DNA from: Syncephalis plumigaleata
Lineage: Eukaryota > Zoopagomycota > Zoopagomycetes > Zoopagales > Piptocephalidaceae
Reading direction: 5' to 3'
Length of the DNA: 64,000 nucleotides
NCBI GenBank assembly: GCA_025201365.1
Contig: JAIXMF010000009.1
Span: 248,001 to 312,000, forward strand
Below are positions 11,719 through 22,568 of the stretch, in pieces. The notes under the pieces are model-generated. The model was not told the origin of the DNA, searched no databases, and saw only the letters and a program-made list of their open reading frames with translations. Position 1 is the stretch's first letter, and each line of letters opens with the position of its first letter. Both the position numbers and the translations under genes were made by a program.

Positions 11719-12860
11719 TAGCAACATCCCATCGATGATGTCCTAGCAGGCCTATTGAATAACGACCTGATTCATTCGATCATCCTGAACACATGGAATC
11801 TAATTGTTAGACACATACCAATTATAAATTGTTACTTTATCATATAGTATTCGTGTACGATATTCACTATTAGTTGAATGGATTAGAATGATCAGCTAGC
11901 AATTATTACTACTAATGATACCATCATCATCATCATCATTATCATCTGTTTATTAACATCCAGATGATATGGTCAATTATAGATATTGATACACGCGATA
12001 CTGCTATTATGCAATTTATACTACATTAATTACTACCAACATAGCGAACACTCGATTATTACCATTGACGGCATTTCTATATGAGTATGAGCAGTCGTCG
12101 TCTCAATCGGTCGATTAAACTGAGCATATCACATGGCTGACATACCGCAGTAAGTATTCGGTAATTAGAATGGAGTCGGATGTTATTCTCGGTCAGTGGA
12201 TGGACTAGCCATTTCAGTCGTCGTCAAAACCCAGCAAGACTAATCATCTAGTATAGATTCGCCCACGACATACACCATTTACATCAATGTAGAACAGCAG
12301 TCGCTCAAAGAATCAACATATAGTTATTGTAAAGATGGATGTTTATTGTGTAAAAGCATTGACAAGACTGTGAATAGCGAGTATACCATAATAAATATCC
12401 GTGTTTACGCTATATTAGAATGTGCACACAATGGACAGCTTGTCTTTATTGTTATGTGTATAATGGTAGTAGAATGGAATAAATAACTTACATTACTGAT
12501 GGAAATGCCGGAATAGTAGAATGGAATGAGTGTATGGATTCATTGATGCTGGCTGAAAAAGAGGAACGAGTAGACTAAGATACAATGTTGATCTGGCAGA
12601 TAGAAGGTAATGAAGCAATAATGAGATAGGAAGGGATACAGTAATGACATGTCGATAGAGATCAAAATGATTCATGTTTATTCATGTTGCTAGTGGATGC
12701 TTGTCAATGATGGATGGCAATGAGCGTTGGCAATAAGCATTAGCGTGGTTGATTATTCCGGTATATTGCTATTGTTGATGAATATTAGTTTATAGACATT
12801 TAGAATGAAAATTAGTACATATTGTCTGGATGTCGTCTCTTGTATTAGCAGTGAATAAAG
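11719..12860. other. Rest of the palindrome spacer, no gene recognised
   Basis: AT-rich, with a (CAT)n run near 11920-11945. A short open stretch at about 12270-12355 (INVEQQSLKESTYSYCKDGC) reads like an isolated exon but has no partners. Nothing else is supported. Confidence 0.4.
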
Positions 12861-13229
12861 TTATGCTATAATATGTTTATTAAGTGAAGGAAAACCCGCA
12901 TAGGAAGCATATTTGTGTACACCCAAAGCAATACTGGCCATAGACCAGTAAGCTACCCCTATCCCTCCTAAGCCAAACAATGCTGGCTTAGGCAACCCAA
13001 ATATGCTTCCTATGATAGCGATATCTAGACTATAATGGCAGCGATTAAATGGCTGATAGCGTTGTAAATGAATAATAAAGAGTGTAATTAGTAAACGGCA
13101 GCTATTAGTATTGATTGTATGCACGAGTGGCCATATTTACTTACCTTCTGGTTACTGTTGCGTATTGCGTGTATCCTCGTAATATGAATAGACGACTACC
13201 TATTTAATCAAAATGGTTAGTAGCAAAAG

Positions 13230-13333
13230 GGTAGCGAGGTGGATGCCGTTGTATGTCCTAAAATTCCCCACGGAATACTATTGAGCAATCTTTCGATCTG
13301 CGTAATAGCGGACATACACAACATCCACCTACC
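13230..13333. other. Imperfect hairpin, possible structured RNA (right arm)
   Basis: Mirror copy of the 9991-10094 hairpin, with identical sequence in inverted orientation. Confidence 0.4.
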
Positions 13334-14028
13334 GCGATAAATGAGGGTCTTGTAATAGCGGAACTTTGCTACGTCCTTAGCCTTCCAACTATTCAAGACA
13401 CTCAAGTATCACTTACATTGATTGCGGATTACTACAGCCCATAGCAGCATACTTAAGAATTTGGGTAGATAGCGCTCGGCGAAAACTGTATGCTCAGTGA
13501 TTGTCCTGTTCTGTAGCGACTCGGCACCAGTCCCAATCGCTTAAGTAGCTGCTACTTTCTGCTGTAGCTCCGGCAACCAATGTCCCCTGCATGTATACAA
13601 TCAAGCAAATAAAACGCAAATATATAATACCTAATAGCATACTTATTATTAACGCCGTACAAACAAATACAATAAAGAATAACTCATTCTATGTATATAA
13701 ACGGCAGTATTATGTAGAAAGTGTCATTACAAGAAAAGAGTAGCAGAATGATGGTGGAAAACGAAAGAGAAATAAAAAGCGCAAAAGACGTAGACAGTTG
13801 AGATAGGTAACGGATGCAGTGTGCAGTCGGTTAGTTCTGATGGGCTAGGACTAATTAGTAGTTTACGATAATGACATGCACAGGGTTAAGCTAGGTTGCA
13901 GCGCGATATTGTAAGGACGTGGCTGCAGTGCATAAGTGGAATGACGGCGTGTGAATTTTTTGGCAAGGATTGTGTAACATAGATGGAGTAGCTGTTTGAT
14001 AATCGTTTTTGGAAGCGTTGTGTTGGAT

Positions 14029-15162
14029 AGTGAACAAAGAAATGAGGAAAACGATAGCTTGCAATATCTGAATTGGGATGAACTAACAGCGTCAAAAGAA
14101 TGGGATGAACTGCCAACCTCATAAGCGCTAGTAAAAGAGGAAAGAAAGGATGGATGGATGGATGGAAATCCCGGTAAACGGTATCAGTGCGGGTCCTTTG
14201 TCAATAATCAGACAGATCGTGGCTGCTTACATAGAGCAAAACCACCTTCCAAATAAAGACGATGCAAGTGCGCAGTCACTTTGCTTGTTTATCTTGACGA
14301 CCAATATCTTATACGCCCTGTAAATTTATCATGAGTAAAGGAATCTACATTAAATGTGTATAGCGTATTTAGTCAAGTGTCAAGCTATCCAAGCGAACTT
14401 GCCGCGTCGAAATCGGTCAAGTATTGGCAAAGATCGTAAAAAACATGTTATTATTGTAGTGATGGAGCTGCTCAGTTCTACACAGCTCTATTCAGTATGA
14501 GTTTGAAATATTCCCAGGTACAAAGCGTACTAGAGGAAGTGTAGCGGTATAAGCTGAAGCTACAGTTTTATGACGTCACTTGTCACTCTACTGCGCACTA
14601 GTACGTAGGTGGGCAAAGAAATGAGAAAGAACGATAGCTTGCGATATCTGAATTGGGATGAACTAACAGCGTCAAAAGAATGGGATGAACTGCCAACTTC
14701 ATAAGCGCTAGTAAAAGAGGAAAGAAAGGATGGATGGATGGATGGAAATCCCGGTAAACGGTATCAGTGCGGGTCCTTTGTCAATAATCAGACAGATCGT
14801 GGCTGCTTACATAGAGCAAAACCACCTTCCAAATAAAGACGATGCAAGTGCGCAGTCACTTTGCTTGTTTATCTTGACGACCAATATCTTATACGCCCTG
14901 TAAATTTATCATGAGTAAAGGAATCTACATTAAATGTGTATAGCGTATTTAGTCAAGTGTCAAGCTATCCAAGCGAACTTGCCGCGTCGAAATCGGTCAA
15001 GTATTGGCAAAGATCGTAAAAAACATGTGATTATTATAGTGTTGGAGCTGGTCTGTTCTGCTCAGTTCTGCTCAACTCTACGCAGTATGAGTTTGAAATA
15101 TTCCCAGGTACAAAGCGTACTAGAGGAAGTGTAGCGGTATAAGCTGAAGCTACAGTTTTATG
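14029..15162. repeat. Tandem duplication of ~590-bp units in the right arm
   Basis: Mirror of 8162-9295. The two units are at about 14029-14572 and 14617-15162. The window therefore holds four copies of the unit in all. Confidence 0.8.
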
Positions 15163-15177
15163 GCCTATGCGCTGCGT

Positions 15178-15186
15178 TATATAAAG
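15178..15186 (+). promoter_or_regulatory. Candidate TATA box of the right kinase copy
   Basis: TTATATAAA inside GCGTTATATAAAGCC, about 185 bases before the ATG at 15370. This distance would give a ~150-nt leader. Confidence 0.45.
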
Positions 15187-15369
15187 CCACTAGTGTTGGC
15201 GACGATAGGTAATGGGCTATGCACAACCTCTTATTCCGCTACTCCTCCAGTTTTATTCACTATCTAGTTCAATCTAGGCTTACGCGCAAGTTTTCACTTA
15301 AGTTCCATACAGCTCTACCCCTACTTTCTATACTCTTACCACGATATACTTAACGATTGTGCTTTCAAA

Positions 15370-17829
15370 ATGAAACAAGGTGCCGATTCAGCTCCAATAG
15401 TAGTGCCTGCGTCAAAGTCCGCACCTATTCTAATACCAGCTATCACTGCTGGTACCGACGATGAAAGAGTACCCATCGTCGCTTTTACTTCTGCTCCTAT
15501 TCCCGCTACTACCACTTCTCTTGCTACTACCACTGCTACTACTCCTATTACTACTCCTATTACTACTCCTACTACTACTGATTCTTCCACTGCCACTGCT
15601 CCTGTCATCTCTCCTATTTTCGTCCCCGTCACTACTCCTATTATCGCTTCCACCGCTGCTGCCACCGCTGCTGCCTCGGAGTCGGTGTCTGTCCAAGCAG
15701 CGGAGTCATCACCGAATCCAGTGCAACTATCAGCTACCGGCGACGGTGGCGACGGTGTAGAGAAAAAGGACGATAAATTCATTCATGTGCCTTTTGAGTG
15801 GCTCAAGCTTCAGGAGGAGGACTGCGCGAAGCTAGTAGGGTGGATAACGCTAGAGCAAGATAAGGAGCAAGGTAAGTTGTGTTTAAATGATATTGACTAC
15901 AATAACTAACCTATCTATAGAATTACTACTTTATCGTGGCAGCAAGCTATCATTTGGTAATGAATCTTGCTGGTAAGTCGCTACTATGTCACCTTGATCT
16001 ACTTACTAATTGTAATACATTAGTGATTATATGCTTCCTCTCGATAAGATCTGCGCTTTTACCATATCAGAGGTAAGATCATAACCATGTTAAGCGATGA
16101 ATGTAATCTAACCTGCAGCTCATTAGGAAAATGGCAAGATCCATATCACAGTAAGTTCTATGCTCAAATGTATTGAATGTTTAACTAATCGTTTATTAGA
16201 ATGAAGGCTTTGTTTCCTTAACTAGTAAGTTATTGGTATGTACGGTCAAATATTCAAGCTAATCATTTCTGTAGTAAACAATCAGCAGGGAGCTAGAAAT
16301 AGCGCATTTGGAAATGTCGGCACTATCAGTATAGAGGTTTACAATTGTAAGTTACAGCCTTCTTTACAAACTTGATTTAACAATATATATAGGCACTTTT
16401 ACATATACCGCGCTAGAACACGCAAAATCAGAGCAGGTGTCGCCTGTTTATTATACACAGGTAAATGGAGACAAATATATACAATACTATTACTAACACA
16501 ATACAGATGCTCGGTGATTACTATCACACTACAGAGTGTCTCGGCAGGTAGGTGACGAAATAGTTAAATGCAGGGAAGTTCTATAATGAATAGCTAACGT
16601 GCGCATCTAGCGGTGCCTTCGGCACAGTATATAAAGGAATATCATCTACCACTGGAGAAGAGGTGGCGGTTAAACAGCCAAATAACGGGAATACAACACT
16701 GGAGAAGGAATGGGCTATAGTGCAAATGTTTCAACATCAACAATATATATTACGTGGCATTAATTTCATCCAGAATGATTATGGGATGTTTATGGTTATA
16801 GAGTTAGCAGAGGGAGGGGACCTCTGTGACTACCTGCTCGATAACCTTCCATCTCTCCCCGAAGTCGAAGTGAAATCGATTGTCCGGCAAATTCTGCTGG
16901 CGGTTCAAGTAAGTAATACAACTATGATTAAAACTAAAACTATATTAACTCATACACTATTAGGATCTACACGATGCCGACATAGCTCATCTGGGTAAGT
17001 AATTAATTGCGTTTATGGTTAACTAACAGTGTTTATTAATGATAACCTGGTTAATGTAATCCAACTACTACTAGATATCAAGGTAAGTCATTTGATCATT
17101 TGCTTTATTACAAATATTAATGCAGATATAGATGGAAAATGTTCTTTTCAAGGATGAGGGTCATACACACACCCTCCTGGCAGATTTTGGGCTGGCGCGT
17201 AGAATCCCAAGATCAAATACCTATGTCAAGGAAGCTATTGGCACGGCAATATATATGGCACCGGAGATCCTCTTGTGCCACCCAGAAGTGGATGCTACTG
17301 CTCAAGCATCCAAGGATCAAGGCGATGCCGACAAGAAGGGAGTTCTTTATATCCCGGATGAATACCGAAAACCCAGCAAAAGTGGCGATATGTGGAGCAT
17401 AGGCGTGCTTACATATCTCCTGCTATACGGTAAGTTAATCTTTGCTTAACACTAATGATAACTAACGCAATATGCTATAGGTGATCATCCATTCCCGGGA
17501 TGTATGGATAATGGTACTTGTAAAGGTTGCCTAAAGGAGATTTTAACTGAGCCTACACCATCTAAATTTATAAATTCTAATGAGCACCTGAAAGAAGGTA
17601 AGTTGTTATAACATTAATAAAATCAGCTAACTATAATCAATGCTGTTTAGGAGGTGACTTTATTAACCGGCTCCTCCAGATCAATCCGGTTCAACGAATG
17701 ACGATTAAGGATGCCCTGCGGCATCCATGGCTCAATTCGTTGGAAGAAACGAAGAAGCGCGAGTTTGCCAGCCTCTCGCGATCCGACCATTTCGAACAAT
17801 TGCCAAAGCGACCACGGTGCGCTCCCTAA
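15370..17829 (+). CDS. FHA-like domain Ser/Thr protein kinase (CHK2/Rad53/Cds1 type), right copy, intact
   Basis: Checkpoint-kinase-like layout: a Thr/Ala/Pro-rich N-terminus (about 1-130), an FHA-like beta-sandwich (about 145-265; LLLYRGSKLSFGNES, then FTISEENGKIHITNEGFVSL), and a kinase domain (about 270-565). The glycine loop is GSGAFGTVYKG, the lysine is in VAVK (K299), the catalytic loop is HLDIKMENVLF (D388), then DFG (408-410) and MAPE. The usual HRD is HLD, so this is a non-RD kinase, but the catalytic K and both D are present. Fourteen exons splice in frame to 587 residues; one is only 8 nt (17075-17082) and completes the catalytic D-I-K. The FHA phosphothreonine-binding residues are diverged, so pThr binding is uncertain. 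By family it would act in DNA-damage or cell-cycle signalling in the nucleus. ATG at 15370 is the first after the TATA box. Other FHA-kinase subfamilies are possible. Confidence 0.8.
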
Positions 17830-17889
17830 ATGCCACCACTGTTGCACCATACAATTCGGTTCAATAAATGTATTACTATTGTCATTAAC

Positions 17890-18770
17890 AATTTAAATTA
17901 CTGCATACAAACATTTCTATACTTGTTGTCCATTCATTTCACTGTTGTTTTCTCTATTCATTCCAATTTATTTCCATCATTCTACCTCATCCCACTACAT
18001 ACACATGCTTGTCACTACTGTCGTTTCACTCTGCGTGTATTCACTATTCCACCTATTGCTCATTCCCCTTGTTATTTACTTCTTTACACAGCACGTGTCT
18101 TCTTTGTGTCAACTACATTCCACTTGTCAGTAAACAACACACGTCTACTTCCTCTTAACTATATGCTAGCTAGTTCTTTTACTTTCTCAGTAATACGCGT
18201 CTTCTTCGTGTCATTCACATTCCACTTACTTCCTCTTTCACTTTAACATACACATTCCCAATAGCAGCTATTCCGTCATACGATCTCTATGACTTTTATT
18301 TATCTCTTTGTTTTCCTCTTCCTCTATCCTATCTACATGCTCACTTGTCGTTATTATTACTATACCAATAAGCCTTGTTTATTGTTCGTTCTAGTCCTTT
18401 GTTTTCTATCACTGTCCTGCTTATTTATCAATGTTTACGCATTTACTGCTCTAGTTGTAACAGGTACCTTTTACTTTTACCACTCTTTTCCGTCATCTGT
18501 TTGTATGCCACCCTTACGTCATGCTTTTATTTGTATTTTCATTTGTTTACTGCCATCTACATACTCTATCTACCACTTACAAGCATACGCTGTTTCTTCA
18601 ATAAAATGGCATACGTGTTCATGCACCCTTCCTTGCTCACTCCTTGCTCATTCGTGACAACTCAGTCATTCTACTAGTTACGGCTTTTTTATTACATTGT
18701 TTATCGTGCATTCTATTTGTTCGCTCGTTGCTCTCTATGCAATCAATCGTAAGTATTATCATCATAATTT
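17890..18770. repeat. Dispersed ~0.95 kb non-coding repeat, copy B (inverted)
   Basis: Matches 4590-5250 and 38270-38950 in reverse orientation; pyrimidine-rich on the plus strand. It begins just after the kinase stop codon and ends where the palindrome arm ends. Its lengths between landmarks agree with the copy at 38 kb rather than with copy A. Confidence 0.7.
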
Positions 18771-18999
18771 ATTCAATAAATACATGATTTACAATGCTCA
18801 TCGAATACAGCATATGGTTATAGAGTATGCGAGTATTTGTAATGTGCATCCGCTTTATTTGATATGGTATAGTTGACACTGTAAATTATCATTGAAGCAT
18901 TTGGTAAAATCGAGTATTACATCCTCGTTGTAAGCACATATGCATACGTGATCATTCCATTCACTAGTTTGCTAACTATTAAATTGTTAATAGCATTAG

Positions 19000-19301
19000 T
19001 CGAATATGACTACAGGACAGCACAAGACTTACGGGTAAGATGATAGCAGAAGACACGTATATAAATCCATCTAATAAATTGCACTAGATTTATTGATTTT
19101 GAATCGGATAAAGTAGTCCCGGTGGCAATAGCAGCAATGAATGGGTTTGAACTAGGCGGCAATAATCTTCATGTTATTACGGCCATGATACCTGGTACAT
19201 TGATTGAAAGCATGAAGGCATTAAAGGGATTGGTATCACTTCAAGTATCATCCGCTACGATAGCCGATAATAGTGATAATAATAACGGTGATGTCAGTTG
19301 A
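19000..19301 (+). pseudogene. RRM fragment resembling PUF60-type splicing factors
   Basis: Two exons joined by a GTAAGA...TAG intron encode the second half of an RRM: MTTGQHKTYGFIDFESDK, then AIAAMNGFELGGNNLHV, which fits the RNP1 (GYGFIEYE) and AMN-FELGGQ-L-V pattern of poly(U)-binding splicing factor 60. The first half of the domain and all other domains are missing upstream, and the frame closes at TGA 19299-19301. It lies ~230 bp outside the palindrome, so it looks like a gene piece left by the rearrangement. A very small expressed gene is possible but less likely. Confidence 0.55.
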
Positions 19302-20234
19302 TTCACTAAACAAATACAATTAGTCGAGGTAGCAATTGTGTATATACGCTGTTAGCATTATGCATATGCCATCAACAATCGGTAAGCTAACATAGTGAGC
19401 AACAATGATTTATGAGGGTGTAATAATGACATGTACATCGAGTGTAAGTACTAATGTTTATTGAATACATATTTGATAGACAATGGCATACGCGGTTAAT
19501 ACTTGGCTGCGTGTATTACATATTGCATGCAACAGTATAAATGGCAAACAAGAGGTAGCAAATGCGTGGAAGTAGCTTGTCATCTAGTCATAGGTTGATT
19601 AGACTGGCTTTGTACAATAATCGGTGAAGCATTGCAGTTGGTCCATTTAGTCGAGTCATGCTGTATAGAATCCTCAAATAATAATTATAAAGGCTGAACA
19701 ATGCAAACCAGTATACTCGATAAGTGTTGATACACAATGTTTTATTGATACAAGCACTAATTGAAGCGAGATAAGCGATAGTATGCCTGATATCATGATG
19801 GCCCATTAATAGTTGGGCATTAGCATTAGAAATACTGATATTAATGACGATAAATACTGAGTAAGCATTACGCATTGATATATGAGGCATCTGCTTGGTG
19901 TACTAACTAGTTGAATACAAATTATGCCATAGTCATATACTCGATATTGCTGCTTTCGATAATGCTCAGTACATTCAACATATGGTTTACTTCCAATGAG
20001 ATAAATCGCAGCAATATTCAATTATGCATCAGTTTGGATGTATCTAATATAGCGTGGCATGCAAGTGATCTATCCTACATCAACAATGCTCAATTCACAT
20101 GTGGCTACGTATAGAATGAATATGAACAAGGAGAGTGAAGTTCATAGATACAACTATTATTATTATTATTATCTCATTCCGGCAGTTGTGCGTGTAATTA
20201 TATGTTTATTTGCATTTATGTATAATGTTAACTG
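19302..20234. other. Intergenic, no gene recognised
   Basis: AT-rich sequence between the RRM fragment and the end of the membrane-protein gene. Open frames here are short and lack splice partners. A (TTA)n run lies at about 20157-20171. Confidence 0.4.
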
Positions 20235-21231
20235 TTAGACTAGTCCAGGAAGAGATTTTGAACCCTTGACCGGTCGAGCGTATCCCTCGAGCGCATTAAG
20301 CGGGAACAACGTAAACATTCCAATTAATGGGAATATAGCGAATTCCGTATAAGGCACGCGAACTTGTGTAAACACGCGATGTAGCAGCAGTAGCAAATAG
20401 ACGCCTAATAGCAATGCAATTTCCTGATGGTATTACAATACACGATTAGAAACTAGTACGGTTGAATGTGCATCAAGTATTAGTGTAACTTACTCGTCGT
20501 TTACGATCATTACGGAAAGCAATCTTGCTGGGACTCAGCTTTAGTAGGACGCCGGTCATGAGCATAAGCAGGTTCAGCCCGATAAGATGAAGGATCGTCG
20601 ACATATTCACTAGCCAGTCTTGAATGATATAACCTTTACGTAGTAGTGACCGTGTAATTACGAGAACACTGAACGCTAGCATAATACAGATCATGGAGAT
20701 GACAGCGATGACACGACCGATCATCGAGGCACGTCTCAACTCACTACGCATTGATTTACACCTAATAAAATGACAGTTGATTAGTTCATCGAACAATGTC
20801 GGCTGCTTATTCATAATGACCACTTACCATTGATCGAGCAAGTTGGCGGTACCGGCATATATCAAATAGGTCCAAAAAGGAATGAGAATGCTCGTTCCAT
20901 TATGGGTACCAGTCATAAAGCAGTCCACCGCGTACACTACACATCAGCAATAGTGATCGTTAGTTAGTTAGTTAGTTAACTATTGTGTAATAGAAAAACT
21001 ACTACTACAAAATACCTATACATAGGGTATTCTATAGAGGAGATATTACTTACGGAAATACGCCAAAACAAAGAATACATAATGCTTGTTGTGATAACGC
21101 ACAGCGTATATCGTTTGAGCCAAAGCCATGAGAACGTAGATAACACCGAATACAATAAATACCAAAGGTGCTTCGTTGAATATACGCTCAAAGGAACCGT
21201 CCCGCGGTAGTTCGGCATAAGTTACGGCCAT
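20235..21231 (-). CDS. Unrecognised multi-pass (about 7 TM) membrane protein
   Basis: Four exons read in frame: from ATG 21231 (MAVTYAELPRDGSFERIF), a second exon (VDCFMTGTHNGTSILIPFW), a third (RRASMIGRVIAVISMICIML and IGLNLLMLMTGVLLKL) and a last one (EIALLLGVYLLLLHRV to a TAA at 20237-20235). Introns have GTAAGT donors and AG acceptors. About seven hydrophobic segments, a short N-terminus and a basic loop (KIAFRNDRKRR) suggest a seven-helix membrane protein of about 250 residues. I do not recognise the family; no GPCR or RTA1 signature could be identified. The gene is isolated on both sides by about 1 kb. Confidence 0.65.
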
Positions 21232-22568
21232 ATTGACAGAGAGGTAAGGTGGATGATGGATAGGATAATGAGCACAGCTACAAAGAAGAATGGAGGAAGA
21301 GGAGAAGGATGAGGGATCGAATGCAATGGGAGAAGACGACTTGTTACTATTGGCATCTTTATAAGTGTAAACAGCATGCCAGGGAGTGAATAATGACTTC
21401 GCGTGTCTTCATGTGGTGTCACCATGCGGTTATAGCCCTTTCAGCGTTAATGAGTGTGGAGTGTAACTTGTTCATGCAGCAATGGTAAGGACAGCGTTTC
21501 AACTTAATACCTGAGTGTGCATACCCTGCATTGCATTTACTGTATGGCGCGTGCATATCTTGCTGCTACTGTTGTTGTACTAGCGTGACACATTTTACTC
21601 CCCTCTCCTCAAAGGCATGCTTACTCGCTTGGCATGGCAAAAGATCATTTTACGGCATAGTTAAGCTCGACTATTGCTCTTCCTTTTTACTATTGACATT
21701 CTATACAACATAAAACATGGCAACTCATTGTAGTAATGATATTGATAGTGATATTGATGAATTAAAGAAAGCATACGCCTAGTGATAATAATACTGTATT
21801 TGTTTGTATAGTTCAAGTACACTTGGATGGGCAATCCGCCGTTAAAGAGACGCACTAGTATGGACAATACAGGAAATTCCAATGTCACAATATGAAATGA
21901 ATCAATTCTATGATTGATTAACTAATAAATAAAAAGCAAAATAGAATACGATAATTTCTGCTTCAAGTGCTGAAAGTAGGATGGCGTGTAGCCAATGGCA
22001 TGAAATAACGTAATTGAAATAAAAAGAATTAAATCCAAATGTATATGATGTGATCATTAAAGTGTCAAGATTGCTTTCTTGCCTTTGTTGTGTATAGATG
22101 TGTGTGTGGGATGTAAATGCTTCATAACATTGAAGGAAGAGAAAAAAGAAAGAGAAAGAGAAAGAGAAAGAGAGGAAGAGAGGAAGAGAGGAATGAACAA
22201 AGGCGAACAAGTAGGATGAAGATATGAATGAGATAGGCTTCAAAAGCAGTAAAAACCAAGTAAGTGGTGATAATGGTAAATGACAACAACAAGAAGTAGT
22301 AGTAGTAGTGGCAAGCACAAACTTCCCAAGAGATATAATAAACGAAGTAGGAGAGAGGAACGAAAAGAGAAAACAAGTACGAAAATGCAAAATTAACTAG
22401 AAAAGAGCCAGACATTTCCAGCAAGTCTATGAAGTTATTCAGCTCCACACTAGTAGTAGTAGTAGTAGTAGAATGTGTGATATATCATGCAAAGTAGCAA
22501 AATAAAATAGAAAGCAATGAAAAAGATAAAGAAGAATGGAAGAGAAATGGAAGATGAAAAGAGGGAAA
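21232..22568. other. Intergenic, simple repeats only
   Basis: Between two minus-strand genes. It holds purine-rich GAAAGA/GAGGAA runs (22133-22195) and (AGT)n runs (22298-22312, 22450-22470). It is probably promoter of the membrane-protein gene on the left and 3' flank of the zinc-finger gene on the right. No gene recognised. Confidence 0.4.

Larger units (their letters stand above)
12861..18770. repeat. Right arm of the large inverted repeat
   Basis: Reverse complement of 4590-10463. It carries the intact kinase gene, the mirror tandem duplication (14029-15162) and the mirror hairpin (13230-13333). The outer end lies in the dispersed repeat near 18770. Beyond it the left arm continues to match the 38-kb repeat copy while the right arm does not. 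Confidence 0.9.

Noticed and set aside
12270-12355. Cys-containing exon-like stretch in the spacer
   Set aside because: No neighbouring exon in a matching frame and no recognised family; noted only in the spacer entry.
4590-18770. The large inverted repeat as terminal repeats of a Polinton or other giant DNA transposon
   Set aside because: The spacer is only 2.4 kb and holds an IleRS fragment, with no polymerase, integrase or capsid genes. The arms contain a host-type spliced kinase, and no target duplication was seen.
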